Shown: positions 11,048 to 27,245 of the stretch, piece by piece
Layout of the letters: each line of letters opens with the position of its first letter
Numbering within the stretch: the first letter of the stretch is position 1
Assembly: GCF_964204645.1 (NCBI RefSeq)
Contig: NC_134026.1
Span: 30,194,650-30,258,649 of the forward strand
Reading direction: 5' to 3'
Source: Tubulanus polymorphus
Taxonomy: Eukaryota; Nemertea; Palaeonemertea; Tubulaniformes; Tubulanidae
DNA: 64,000 nucleotides
Position numbers and translations under genes: made by a program
The notes under the pieces: generated by a model
What the model was told of the DNA's origin: nothing
Seen by the model: only the letters and a program-made list of their open reading frames with translations
Databases searched by the model: none

Positions 11048-12643
11048 TCATAATTTGGAGAAATAATAATCTTCTTTCACTACTAATGATCTTTTGATAT
11101 CCGAAATACACCGACATCCTGCAAATATACACAATAATCGAAGCGCGCTTCAATTTGAGATTCTATCTAAGTCAATGAACATGTGTACCATCGCGATAAA
11201 ACCTACCAGAAAGAGCCATGGCTGTCTTTAATTCGCTCTTCAGAATTTCCAAGACATTTTGAACTCCATTTTCGCCCTGAATCAATAAATGAAGGTTTCA
11301 TTAGAACACTGGAAGGAATAGGAAACAATTCCCCGATTTGAAAAGCCTTACATTGCAAGCTAATCCCCATAAAACTGGTCGACCAATCAAAACAGCTTTA
11401 GCTCCGAGCGCTAGAGCTTTTAATACATCAGTACCAGTACGAATTCCACCATCTACATATACTTCAACTCGACCTCTGACTGCTGTTACAATCTCTGGTA
11501 ATACTTCTATCTAGAGATAATAAACATTCATCATACTGTGAACAATTAGAAAATATCGACAGTTATTAACGCTTACTGTGACAGGTGATGTATCTAATTG
11601 TCTTCCTCCATGATTAGACACTATGATAGCTGATGCGCCATGTTCTATCGCTAGTTCAGCATCTTCTGCTGTTAAAATACCTTTAACTATTACTGGTAAA
11701 TTAGCTACTTCTTTCAGCCATGCGATATCCTTCCATGTTAGACTGGCGTCTAACGCTCCACCAGGAATAATTATTCCCCGATTCGCAAGTGACTGAAGTA
11801 TCAAAATTTACTATTACGTCATAAACAGTACATCCATTTTGCACAATAAGATGTTAAGATATCTATATTCAAATACCTTTGACATTTCATCGTCAATATT
11901 TCCATATTTCTGATCGGTTGGGAGGATGAGAGGATGTCCGGCCCTACGTTTTCCGGTCAATGGTGCATCTACAGTTAACACGATAGCCTTGAAATCAGCA
12001 GCCACGGCCCGTTCCAACATGCGTTTAACAATATCACGAGCAATGAGTATATAACATTGTAACCATTTGATGCCATTCGGAACTTCTTCATTTACTTCAC
12101 CAATGCTACGTGTTGAGAAGGTACTCATCGTGAATATTGTCCCCATTTTTGCAGCAGCTAATTTTCAACGAAAACCGAATCATTGAATTTTCGCACGTGA
12201 ACAAGACGGTTCTAAATCGTTTCAAATTCGGAAATTACCTTTAGCCGTCGCAACTTCGCCATCCTGATTCACTAACCCATGCTGCGCTGTCGGAGCAATA
12301 CAGATAGGCGAATCTACCGATTGTCCTAGTATATTCGTTGATACGTCCACGTTAGACACATCTCTCAAAAATGAAGGTCTTAATTTCAATCTGTATCAAT
12401 CAAACGTTTCATTTAACTTAGTGAACATCTTACTATACACACAATTCAATTTGATAGAACTTTAAGAATTACACTTTCAATATTCAAAAGACGAACGATC
12501 TCAAACCTTTTATAGGCAAGTTCATTTTCCTTTAATGTGATCTCTTCATCTGCACCAGATGAATAATAATTCCACGAATGTCTATCGCATATCTTCTCGG
12601 CTTCTATTTCATAATCCTTCAGGCAAACAAACTTTGCCATCAT
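11048..12643 (-). CDS. HAO1-like: Peroxisomal FMN-dependent 2-hydroxyacid oxidase, copy 3 (inverted)
   Basis: Seven exons on the minus strand (12643-12507, 12390-12239, 12157-11877, 11792-11577, 11510-11352, 11276-11207, 11118-11048) give 361 residues ending YYFSKL. Start could be either of two adjacent Met codons (12643 or 12640). The fold signatures are intact ([28 protein letters not shown]). Exons 1-3 and 6-7 differ clearly from copies 1 and 2. Exon 4, intron 4 and exon 5, however, are almost identical to copy 2, including the intron (one substitution in 66 bases). This patchwork points to gene conversion between inverted paralogs. The lid region reads [15 protein letters not shown], a third version of this divergent segment. 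Confidence 0.92.
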
Positions 12644-13345
12644 CCTGATTTAGTTAGCGGTATATAACCTATACATCGATATCGAATCCTTTGGAACTAG
12701 AGACTGTTCTTAATCTACTTCTATACAGAATCATAAAAACCTCATAAAAGAACTTGTCAATTATTCTTCAGGAGGCTTTGGAATTTCTATGTCATTCGAG
12801 AATGTAAATCATGATATGATTACATGCGGATATTGACCTTATTAACCAACAATACGACCGATCAAGGACCCTGAAGAGAATAAGACAAACAACTAGATGA
12901 ACCAATTGCAAATTAGTTTTTTTTGAGACAAGAGGTGACTGTGCACGTAGCACGGATTCAAACCTAATTGTAAAACCCTATTGATAATCTGACTAAGACT
13001 ATTGCCTGTCCGAAGGGTAGAGACCGGTAACCAGTCTATAATCTGACCAGTCCGCGCCGCGTTGGTCGTGGTCAGACTCGATTCCAGCTGGTTCGAATCC
13101 CTGTTGAACGGCTCGGAATATTTAAAAATATTTGGATAATTTCCTAACTTACGTGAGCACCCGGAAGTGAATTGTTTTGCATCAGAATCTCACCACACCG
13201 TGCCGCGGCTGTTCTTTTTAGAGTCGGGGAATTTCTAACAATAAATAATTGAATTGATGAAATCCAAGGTCGTTGAGCTGATCGTGGTGAACTGATGTAA
13301 TTTCTCTATCAAAAGTCTCTTTAAAAGATTTCTGTCATCAAAGAA
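12644..13345. other. Intergenic between oxidase copy 3 and ELP3 (divergent)
   Basis: A shared divergent promoter region for the two flanking genes. Two B-box-like strings (ggattcaaacc near 12956, ggttcgaatcc near 13098) may be worn SINE remains. No gene seen. Confidence 0.4.
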
Positions 13346-17325
<3,980 letters not shown>

Positions 17326-17373
17326 TCATCAACAACTTGTGTAATAATACTATGTTTAAAACTGCGAAAAATG

Positions 17374-17379
17374 AATAAA
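17374..17379 (+). terminator. Polyadenylation signal of ELP3
   Basis: AATAAA 49 bases after the stop codon at 17325. Confidence 0.6.
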
Positions 17380-17808
17380 GAAATCTATTCACCTCTTCAC
17401 TTCACGTGTTTGTTCTGAAAATCTTGTAAAAATCTACATGTTCCTGTATGTCTTTGTACGTTGTTGATGACACCAGTGATGATATTTTGGATGGAAACGA
17501 CATAAGATTGTGATTCATTGATAGCTTTGCTCGAGAGCTGTACTGAAATCGGAATTAAATGGAAAATGCCTAGATTGACGAGGCCAAGTTGCCCAAGGCA
17601 AGTGAGGATGATTCGAGTAATAGAGGATGCGACAAACTATTTGGATATTTCTCGATTTATTTAATCGATTATGCGAGTATAAAAGAATATAACATTAAAA
17701 CAAGATGTATATAGATTTTGATCCAGCTATCAGTTCTACCAAAAATACTCTACTTACGTTTGTTCAATTAAACATGTGCGCATATTTGCGTAATAGCTCT
17801 CAAGTGTC

Positions 17809-20376
17809 CTAATTAGTAATAATAGCAATCGCGATAAACAGAATTAAAAAGACGACAAAAAATGATCGATCTATGAAAATGATGACGTCTTTCCAGCTGA
17901 TTGAGGAGTAGTTACTGACTGCACAACATCCAGCGTCAGGTCCAGTCTGTCGTTTCTCGTCCTGATCCGGCTGGTCGGCTGATGGTCGCACACATAGTAA
18001 ATATCCGATACATGATAGAACCTTGAATTAAACAAATATTCATGCTTCGAATGAATTCAATGAGATGAGCATCTAGTTGGATTAACCGAGATACATTGCT
18101 ACCCCTAAAACTGTCATGAAAAGAATCTGGAGCAGTTGTATATCAAATATATTCATATATCGAGATGGCTCTAAAATTAGCATCATTTTCTGGAGAAATA
18201 CCCTCAAACCATAGTCTGAGCAATGATACTTTTTGATAAGCGCTCCTCTTATATTCATTCCAGGATCCCTCCTTATAATTGTCTACACAAAATCGAAAGA
18301 CTATCATTTACCTTCTGAACGCAGGCGGGGGGTTTCGAATTGCAGTTACATTGATAAAACAGACCCAATATACAAGTCAATATGAGCGATATTGATGCAG
18401 CTATAATTCCAAACACACCATAAAACACTGCAAAATACACATATACGTAATTTCATACCGACTAATTTTTTCAAACGAATATGTTCTGTAACTTACATAT
18501 GAAAAGCGATGAGTATGTCGAACTTCCTGCGATGTAGTTATTCTGCGAATTCGTCAACAAAACAACCAAAGTAATGAGTACTCCAATAGCTACGTAGGCA
18601 AAGAATACATTCGTTCTTAAATACATGTGGAAAATGAGGGAAATTTAAAGATTGAAAGTAGAATTCTCACCCAGTGTAATCTTCGAAGGGTTTTCTGGAT
18701 TTATCAAGAAAACGAATGGTACGAGCAGAGACACTGTGATTACTGGTGCAATCGCTACAAAACATGTCAACCAAGTGGAATAACGAGAAAGCGTCAAATT
18801 GAATGTTAAATCTGGATAGGATTCCACGCAACACGGATAATATTTCACATTCTTTCTCGCTGAATGATCGATGATTTTGTATTCATTGTTCTGTATATAA
18901 TCTGTCAAATCTATTTCTTTCTTGTTGTCGAAAAAGTTCAGGTCCAACTGAAAGCATTAATTTCATTAAAACCCGTTCGAAATCCAAACTATAAATTGAT
19001 CGAATGACCGTAACGTAATCATAAACATACCTCGAATCCGTCGTAAGTCCACGATGCTAGTTTGATCGGGGCATAAATAGTTACGGGTTGTTTTTGGCGA
19101 TCCACGTAAATTTGAGTTGATAAATGAGTCGGTTTTATAAGTAGGACTGAACCAGTATAATCTACAACTGCCATCGTTTCCACGTCTCCAATAGGGTCAT
19201 TATTAGCTCTGAAAATCAATACGAGCCCAAATCTTTTATCAGATGAGATCAAAAACACCAAAAGAATGATCGGATCAATTCCTACTTGTTGTAAACTGCA
19301 ATATCAGGTGTCCATATAAACTTGTTTGGAATTCTTACAACTTCCACTCCGCCATATTCTGCTGGATCCCATTTCAGGTGTACATCACTCCATTGCTATA
19401 CACACATTATTACAAGATTACTCAAAATGTTCAAACAATTTCCATGGAATAACCTATATTTATTCTTATATGTGTTCCCAAAATTGTATGTTATTTATAT
19501 TTGTGAATATGTTTTCCTCCCAAACAGGACTTGGCGTAGGCTACATTTGGAACCTCGTTATAACGAACTCGGATACAACGATTCATCGGATATAACAAAT
19601 AAATAATGTGATCGTCAAGTAACACAATTTCACTAATTTCATACTGGATATAACGAACTAGCGGTTATTTACTGATCTCGTGAAATTCGCTGTAACGAAG
19701 TTCCCCCATGTATAATTGATGCGAGCCGTGTTTTAGGTTAAACGATTATACATCGCAATTACAGATGATTGAATACTATGGGAACTGGTTCGTATGGGTG
19801 AACCCTTTAACTTACAAAACGAATCCACGCTTGCGATTTCAGAATGTTTTTCTTTGTGTCCTAAAATTCCAGAATCATTCTTATCATATACATAAAAGAA
19901 AAGCATCGAAACGTAAAGAAGATCGCTGGAACGTACGTACCACATCGAGCACTTTGATAAGCGCCAACCCGATCTTCACGACTTGTCTGCTAGACACGTT
20001 TGCTACAGGTAGCGAAAATGTCCCACTGCGTTTATAAAACGATCGAATTTCTTGGGTCAATTTTTCAGCGCCGTTTAAATTTGTATAACGCAGTTTTGCC
20101 GCCACGACTGAAATTGACGTCTTGTGAATATGATAATTCTTACTTGCGCTATATTTCAATACGTCATGCATATAAAGCACGTTTTGGTACAACCCGACCC
20201 ACCAACCAACTGGGACTATACACGGTACGCATTAATGATTAATTAAAACTATAAAGCTCACTATAAAGTTATCATTTTTGAATACCAAAAACACTAAATT
20301 GATAAAATATCATGAAATAACAATTCATTTTTCACTAACCCGTGACGATACAAAAGATAACAGCGATTGATTTCAT
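17809..20376 (-). CDS. Pentameric ligand-gated ion channel, nicotinic-receptor-like, lacking Cys-loop cysteines
   Basis: Nine exons (20376-20340, 20107-19941, 19860-19816, 19395-19286, 19208-19031, 18947-18671, 18589-18497, 18427-18312, 18021-17809) with consistent phases give 411 residues. There is a signal peptide (MKSIAVIFCIVT), an extracellular ligand-binding domain with loop A (WTPDIAVYNN), loop B (SWTYDG, W173) and loop C with vicinal cysteines C218-C219 (YYPCC), as in nicotinic alpha subunits. M1 follows at about 232-255, then M2 (AIGVLITLVVLLTNS), M3 (GVFGIIAASISLILTCILGL) and M4 at the C terminus. Both cysteines of the family-defining 13-residue loop are replaced: Q152 and A166. The M3-M4 loop is short (~45 residues) and holds its own CC. 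The aromatic box suggests a small amine ligand, but this is inference. Confidence 0.9.
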
Positions 20377-20671
20377 TATGATTTCGAGCCGGGTGGTCGT
20401 AGCTGCTGATCCACTGCTCTCTGTGATCCCGCAGGAATAACACAGATCTCACCTCCCTGGATAAACGCAACCTCGCAATTTAGCCGAAATATGTTTATTG
20501 GCGCAGTTCAATGAACGTTCAACAAAAAAGTATATCATTTCTCTCACACGGTATTTGACGACATAACAACCAAAGAGACGGGTTACAGCAGCCAGGAGAC
20601 CGGTTACAGCAGCCAGGCTTTCAAACACGTATTGCGACTCTTTCAGAGCTCTACTAGTGCTGCCGTACCGT
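20377..20671. other. Intergenic; 5' flank of the channel gene
   Basis: Probable promoter side of the minus-strand channel gene, abutting the transposon. Contains a small direct repeat (ggttacagcagccaggag/ggttacagcagccaggct near 20580-20620). No gene seen. Confidence 0.4.
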
Positions 20672-20686
20672 CCCTTATGAAAATGG

Positions 20687-20905
20687 TACACGTGTATTTA
20701 GCTAAATACACGTGTAATACACGTGTAATATGAAATTACACGTGTACTTTTGACGTGTATTTTGAAGTACATGTGTAAAACACGTGTATTTCTAAAATAC
20801 ACGTGTAGTTTGGACATGTATTTTGAATTACACGTGTACTGAAGATGTGTATTTTGAAATACACGTGTAACTTAGTACGTGTATTTTAAAAACACGTGTA
20901 AATTC
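20687..20905. repeat. Left subterminal array of the TACACGTGTA palindrome
   Basis: About a dozen perfect and degenerate copies of the self-complementary decamer TACACGTGTA (core CACGTG) spaced by 10-20 AT-rich bases, next to the left transposon end. Confidence 0.85.
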
Positions 20906-21492
20906 ATGTGTGGCTTCTGAAATACATGTGCAATCTGGATGCATGTACCTTGGCTAAAAAATTATACATGTACCTTGTTTCTCATAATTGGTCACTTTTG
21001 TAAACTGCAATAAAATTTGTAATTACATCATTTAGCTTCACATGATTTCATAAAAAGTAAGATTTTGCATGTAATGTTCGGAGAATTGAAGGAATCTCCT
21101 GTCTTTTTAATTGTTTGATCCTCATTTAGTAGTTTTTTCCAGGATGCCATGTCAAAAAATCATGTTGTTTGTCCTGTATTGACTAGATTGGATCCTGTAT
21201 GAATGAAGCACATGTCTTTGTTGCCCTCTGAATAAATCCAAAAACTGTTTCACAAAAATCATGATCTGAACAAAAAATTTTGGATATTTCATTTATTATC
21301 AAGATAACTAGAGGCTTAGGGGACTGCCCAAGCCCCGAATTACAATGTTATTTATGAAAAATGTTGAATATATTGCTGTCACCAGCTCCAAGTGTTCTGC
21401 TTTCCTTGTAGGCCCATACACAAAAAATGTCCTTTTTCCTCTAATGTTGCCTTATCATACTGTATATCACATAATGAACATTTGTATCATAC

Positions 21493-21975
21493 CTGCAGTT
21501 TTTTGAATAATGTCTTATATACAGCGCAGTAATATTTGTTCACCTCCGCACATAGAGAAAATCTTTTCAAAATAGGCATTTAGAACTGCGTAGAACCGCT
21601 TCTCAGTAACAGTAAATTCAACCGATCCAACAATCCAGTCAAAACAGTTGATGTGGATCCAGCTTTGAGGGAGAACATCATAATAGTAGTAACAGCCCCA
21701 CGAAGGGTCACCTCAGCATTTGTGTGGAGAGGATCATCTATTTCCATCAATGAGCTGTGGCTGCAAAACAGATTAAACATTTTGGTGATTGGTCAAGTTC
21801 ATATCGGATGAGTAGATTGGCAATTATGATTGCATTCACTTTAGTCATAAGGCACTGTATTACTAACTTACGTCGTCACAACCATTGTCTGCATTATTGG
21901 TTGATTGTGGCCATTTTCAATTCTTAAATCTTCCAGATTCTCAAAATCGACTTCTTGAAAAATCAAAATGTCCAT
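21493..21975 (-). pseudogene. Broken transposon gene, tnp2-associated-type region
   Basis: Exon 21975-21872 (start MDILIFQEVDFENLEDL) joins in phase 2 to exon 21760-21493. The second exon codes DDPLHTNAEVTLRGAV and FSLKAGSTSTVLTGLLDRLN, a pattern I associate with uncharacterised invertebrate transposon proteins that accompany tnp2-type transposases. It is interrupted by an in-frame TAA at 21582-21580, after which the same frame stays open (KRFSLCAEVNKYYCAVYK) to a donor at 21493. Hence the copy in this element is dead. Family assignment is from pattern memory only. Confidence 0.5.
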
Positions 21976-23295
21976 CATTTAGCAACATATTACAAACTAC
22001 AAAACAAGAAGTAATTTGAGAATAAATTATTCCCAAGCATATAGAACTTAAGGCTACAGTAGGCCTATACGTAGGTTGGTTTCCAGCTAGCGATTTCGTA
22101 GCCTATTGTTGCGATGAACATGCATAACGTACCAGATCGGACCTGGATTTTTTGTCTGTAAGGGCTCATATACGAAATACCTAGCATTGTCTATCATACA
22201 TTATCCATTATATATGTATACACCATATTTTGTATGTTATACACATAAAAAGTATGTGGTACAATGCGATCGTCCAATATACAGACACTGAGACAGACAG
22301 AGGCCATCCCCTCAATTAGCACTGAGCCCGCTTGTGAAAACTAACAACATTAACATTAAACTAAACAATTGGCCTATGCAATAGCATAATTCTCCATGTC
22401 TCTTGTTTGTCCTGTCAACTTTATTGAACTGTCAAACCAATAATTTACTTGTTTAACATTATTATTGATAAGGACCAATAAAGTCAATTTGATTTGCTTA
22501 GATTTAAAATGATCTTACCTCCAAATGTTTAACATGTAGGCCTACTCGCGTATTTTAACTGGCCTTCTACTTGCAATTTCTTTTTCAAACTCCATGCTTG
22601 CAAAAGACGAATTCGGTTGGTATACATCGATATTTACGGGTAATTTTTCCACTAAAAAGTGCATCTTTATGTTATTTGTCTTCCATTTTGGAACACTACT
22701 AAAATGAAAACCTCACTGACGAACTGACGAGCTCCGATTAAATGGTTTTCAATGAACAGAAAAACAACCTAGACAAAATAATCTCATCTAAATGTTGAAT
22801 TAAATACTTACATGCCTTATTCATGCACCTTTTTGTCTATTTTTATAATACAGCGTATATTAAAATGATCGTCATTTCTTCACTGAATCGTTATTTTCAT
22901 CTTGCTTAATTGATTTTGCCTTAGCTTCATTGATTTTGCCTTAGCTTCATAATAACTTAGTATAAGTAATTTTTTTACTAATTAAATATCACTTATCACG
23001 ATTATTCTTAAATTCTAAAAGAACTAAAATGCTGATGTAAAACTTATTAATAATTAAATAATCTATTTCAATTAAACTCCCAAGCACCCCTGCGCGGTGG
23101 CAGCCATATTGCCATTGTTAAGCAACACGTTTTCACGCCGTTTTCACAGGCTTTCACGATCTATTCAGTATTATATTCTCATAATGATTGCAAAACGCAT
23201 TAATGGATGACAATGTATAATAGGGGATCATTGACAACTGGACCAAAAGTGACACTGCTTCTTTGTTTGAGGTGAAACACATAGTGGATCATTGA

Positions 23296-24009
23296 ATGAT
23301 TAGATTCATTAGAGTGGATTCGAATGGAAGTGGAACAGAAAAAGTCGAAGGCCATTTGATTTATTATCCCGCGTTTAAAGGACGCGTTGTGGATTGTTCA
23401 GGTATTATTATTGTTATGTACATGTAGTAAAGTAAACGTTTATTGTGTTGGGCTTCAGGCCACCACAAGGTCACTAAAAGAATATGCTTATTGGAATGAA
23501 AACTAACATGACTAAGTAAATATTGTAGGCCTAGAATCTTTATTTTTAGTATTGAATTGAATTTGAATTAGTTATAGTTATTAGTAGGCCTTAAATGTAG
23601 GCCTTAAATGATTGAATGTCCAGTGAAAAAATTGTGAGTGATCATTCCAATCGTGAGGGATAAAAATGGAGTTTCTTTGGTGTTTATTCATCCAATCTAA
23701 AAACCGCAGGATCATTTTCATTTTGTTGTGCGCCCATCATCGCCATTAAATTTGTATGCTGGACATGAAATTAGGTCGCTGTCGGAGTTTCGATTGTCGG
23801 CAAAAACGACGTTAGTGCAATCAATTCTTGACCATTTTTTTTCAAACTTTATAGGGTCTACACCAATAAGAATTGATCCAGACCGACACTATAAAATTGG
23901 AATTCCCATTTTTTGGCTTAAAATGTGTCCACCAGGGGATTGTTGGAAAATGATGTTAGCGCGAGAGAGCCTTCAATGCTCCACTGATTTCTCAACAATG
24001 ACAGTGTGA
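23296..24009 (+). pseudogene. Uncertain transposon-borne reading frames
   Basis: An ATG frame at 23296-23401 (VDSNGSGTEKVEGHLIYYP) ends at a possible donor. A second open frame runs from 23710 to 24009 (SLSEFRLSAKTTLVQ, then CPPGDCWKMMLARESL). The two do not join in phase at the visible splice sites, so the gene is either broken or has another structure. The second frame has a faint resemblance to BEN domains, not enough to call. Confidence 0.3.
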
Positions 24010-25647
24010 TGAAAATCAGGTATTTACATAATAGATTATATGAGCGTCGAAATGGTTTTAGTATAGATTACAGCGTGAGCATTGTAAATTCTTCTCATTT
24101 TAGGATGCCTACTCACTATTGAATGATACAACAGCTGCTGCCATACGCTGATTATTCTGAAAACCTAATACTGTTGGGTGCATGGATGCTGTCGTCCACT
24201 CATTTAAAAGAAGAACTAATTGTCAAGGCATTGGACTGGATGCGAAGCAATGAAAGTCTTCCATGAGAAAAAAAGTTGGACCCAAACCGGGTCAGCTAAA
24301 TAATACGTAAGTACATGAATTCAATATATAATGGCTAGCGTTCATTTGTTGTTGATTTACAGGGGCGGATCCAAGCTGGAAGAACGAGGGTTCAGCTCTT
24401 ATGAAAAGGGCACTAGTCAATACAGGTCTCACGGTGTGAAACGGTAGTATGGGGTTTCGGGCTATTGCATTCACCCTTTGTTCGTCTGTTTTAATACTCT
24501 TGATATTTAAGTTATACATATATCTATCCTAGCCATGTCTCCAGCCCAAAACTGGTCCGAATCAAGATGGCCAACTGCATTGGCCATTTTCGTTCCCCAA
24601 AATCATCACTTATGCAATTTTTTGAAGTTTTCAAGGGAAATTTTGAAGATGCTTCAATCTTGACACAAGATGGCCATCATGTGACCTTTTTTGTACCCAA
24701 AAAGGTCATTTTTGCCTTGTAGCTGCTTATGGTTTGCAATTTTTCTTTGAAATTTGTAATGGGTGTACATTCTTAACAATCTAAAACATACGAGACAGAT
24801 TTTTCGATCAGTCAAGCGTGACACATTTGGCAGCCATCTTAGTGTCATCAGTTCTTATTCGTAGATAGAAAAAGGTTTTTGAAGGAAAATATCGACAGGT
24901 TTTGACTTATAGTCTTGATATTTGATAATTGTTACCACTGTTGTAGTATTCATCTCATGTGGAATTAGGGTTACCCAGGTTTTTGTTCTCACCACCAGGG
25001 GGAGTTGAATATTGAATTATATACAATTTGTCTAATTTATTTTTGTAGCTATGAATACTTTATAACATCGATCAATTATGAAATTGTAGCTTGTGACATG
25101 TTCTATGATAGTGGTGAGTTTCAATGTCCTGTTTCTATTTTATTATGTTGATTGGTTAGCATTCGAAACCATATGGGCATGGTGTCCCTAGACCCCTTGT
25201 TTTTCATCAGGTGGCGTTGAACATTGAAATTTCCAGATTGTCAAGCATTTCACCATATGGCTTAAAATCAAGTCATTGAAGAGTGCAAAAACTGTTAACT
25301 GTTATATGCAGAAGACTCTTAGAAAAAGCTACAGAATTCAATCATCATCCCAAGCAGCTGAAGTTGAATTATTTATCCGGGTAAAGAAATCATTTTATAC
25401 TTTTGCTTAATTTTTTTCAAATGGTTATCATTTCAGAACAATGTCAAAAGGAGAAGGGTGCGAAAGAGGCCAACATAAGACATGCCATTACTCAAAGATT
25501 TATAAAATTTATGAAGATGAATAAATCAGTTAGTATGGAAAATGTGAATCTCTTGAGTACGTTCATTCTAAACAGCACATGGATTAAGGAGATGGTCCTC
25601 ACATGGTGGTTTGATTTGAATTCAACAAAAGATTGCAATTGAAGACA

Positions 25648-25975
25648 CATGTATTTAGCATGAAGTACACGTGTAAGACACGTGTAATATTGGATGAAAT
25701 ACACATGTAATTAGGATAAAGTACACGTGTAATACAAGATGAAAAACACGTGTAATAAGGATGAAGTACACGTGTAATACACGTGTAATTTGGATGAAGT
25801 ACACGTGTAATTAGGATGAAGTACACGTGTAATACACGTGTAATTTGGATGAAGTACACGTGTAATTAGGATGAAGTACACGTGTAATTGGGATAAAGTA
25901 CACGTGTAAAATTGGGCCAATTTTACACGTGTACTTGAAATACACGTGTATTTTCATTTACAATTACACGTGTAC
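25648..25975. repeat. Right subterminal array of the TACACGTGTA palindrome
   Basis: Some 17-18 copies of TACACGTGTA, spaced by 10-16 bases with spacers such as aattaggatgaag, immediately inside the right inverted end. The order is locally periodic (duplicated blocks around 25760-25870), indicating array expansion. Confidence 0.85.
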
Positions 25976-25989
25976 CATTTTCATAAGGG

Positions 25990-27070
25990 GTGTAGTACTA
26001 ACAAGCAAACAAAAGTTAGCGTGTTACAGAATGCTTAAAACAACAACAAAAAAGATCTCGGGTTTTCGCTATACTTAGGGAAGGTTGTTCGATAAATGAA
26101 TAACCTTGTTGATAAATATTTAAAAAAATGCCTTTTCATGTAAATAGAATTTGTTGTTTGTTTCATTTGTTGTTTATTATTTTCATCTATTTTTTAATAT
26201 CATCTATTAATGTATGTACTTGTATTTTGTATTATTTACTACTTATTATTTATTGGTTTTTTAATTTATGTACTTGTAGTTTGTATTATTTATACTCATC
26301 TATTTACAACTGCAGGCATTTTTTCACTGTAAAGTTTCTGGGCCCAGAAAAGCACTACCGATTCACTGTCACTCCTTAATAACCATTATACACCCGATTT
26401 GAAGCTAAGTGAATAAAAGAAGTTCAATTCTTTTTTTATAGGTTTTACCTAGGATACTGGGTCAAATCTTTGATTTTGGACCCCAGCTATCGTGACGCCA
26501 GATTTACACGACGTTCGTGTCTTGTGGTATCCTAAGACTATAGATCATATTGGATCCATTTTCAGCGGAAGTTTAATTAAATGATAATGATCTGAACAGT
26601 AAAGATTATTCTATTTTTCAAATAACTTTCTCCAGGACTTTTTTTGATACGAAAACCGAATTTGGCACTGACTGTGGCATGCGGATAAAAAGTTAGTTCG
26701 CAGATTCACCGCCAGGGGCAGCACGTACCGGAGTAACAGTTGTTATTTTTGTAACATGTTAGAACAAATTCTAACCTTTATGATCTAATCCTCAATATAC
26801 CATTGATGTTTGGTTTTTTTTGGAAATAAAAGATAAAGTTAAAAAGTTACAGTTCATGTGATAAATGACACATCTCAACATTCCATCTGTGGCACGCGAG
26901 TAGAATATTTTAAAATAAAATTTTCTACGGCTTACATCATTCAACCCATTGTATTTCAAATGCATATTTCTATCATAGTTGGGGCTTTATCAATGAAGCT
27001 GGAGCTGTGGTTCTGAGTTTTGGGTCACTCTAATGTGCTGCCGCCTAGCGGTGCCACGGTGTTCGGTGGA
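25990..27070. other. Intergenic between transposon and PERK
   Basis: Low-complexity T-rich stretch at 26120-26300; a repeat fragment at 26443-26508 (acctaggatactgggtcaaa) is shared with 53883-53910. No gene seen. Confidence 0.4.
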
Positions 27071-27115
27071 TGAGTCACGCCTCTAGTGCACGTCATCTTT
27101 ACGTTTTCAGCCAAT
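27071..27115 (+). promoter_or_regulatory. Candidate PERK promoter motifs
   Basis: Within 180 bp upstream of the PERK start codon: TGAGTCA (AP-1 consensus, 27071-27077), CACGTCA (27089-27095; reverse complement TGACGTG, the core bound by ATF6/CREB-type factors) and CCAAT (27111-27115). The spacing does not match a classic ER-stress element. Functional role is inference. Confidence 0.3.
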
Positions 27116-27245
27116 CAACACACGGTAAATACTCATGTGAGGAAATGGCGAGATTGTAAACAAGGAAGTGAAAAGTTGAATGAAAATCAGTGCTTCTAAA
27201 ATCCAATGCTCCCGCATTTACAGTGAGGAGTCAGTTCATTAATTT

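Larger units (their letters stand above)
20672..25989. mobile_element. DNA transposon, about 5.3 kb, with 25-bp perfect terminal inverted repeats
   Basis: The left end reads CCCTTATGAAAATGGTACAC from 20672; the right end is its exact reverse complement, ending at 25989. Similarity may extend outward to TAGTGCTGC (20655) and GTAGTACTA (26000), but I could not find a target-site duplication. Just inside each end is an array of the palindrome TACACGTGTA. Interior coding remnants lie on both strands: a broken minus-strand gene (21493-21975) resembling a domain seen in tnp2-type transposon proteins, and plus-strand frames near 23296-24009 and 25434-25642. The palindromic subterminal arrays are likely transposase-binding sites. 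Superfamily is not assigned. Confidence 0.75.

Noticed and set aside
13030-13110. Possible tRNA (ggttcgaatcc)
   Set aside because: No cloverleaf can be drawn around the B-box-like string.
25599-25920. Minus-strand frames with repeated 'HVYFILITRVL'
   Set aside because: They are translations of the TACACGTGTA array, not proteins.
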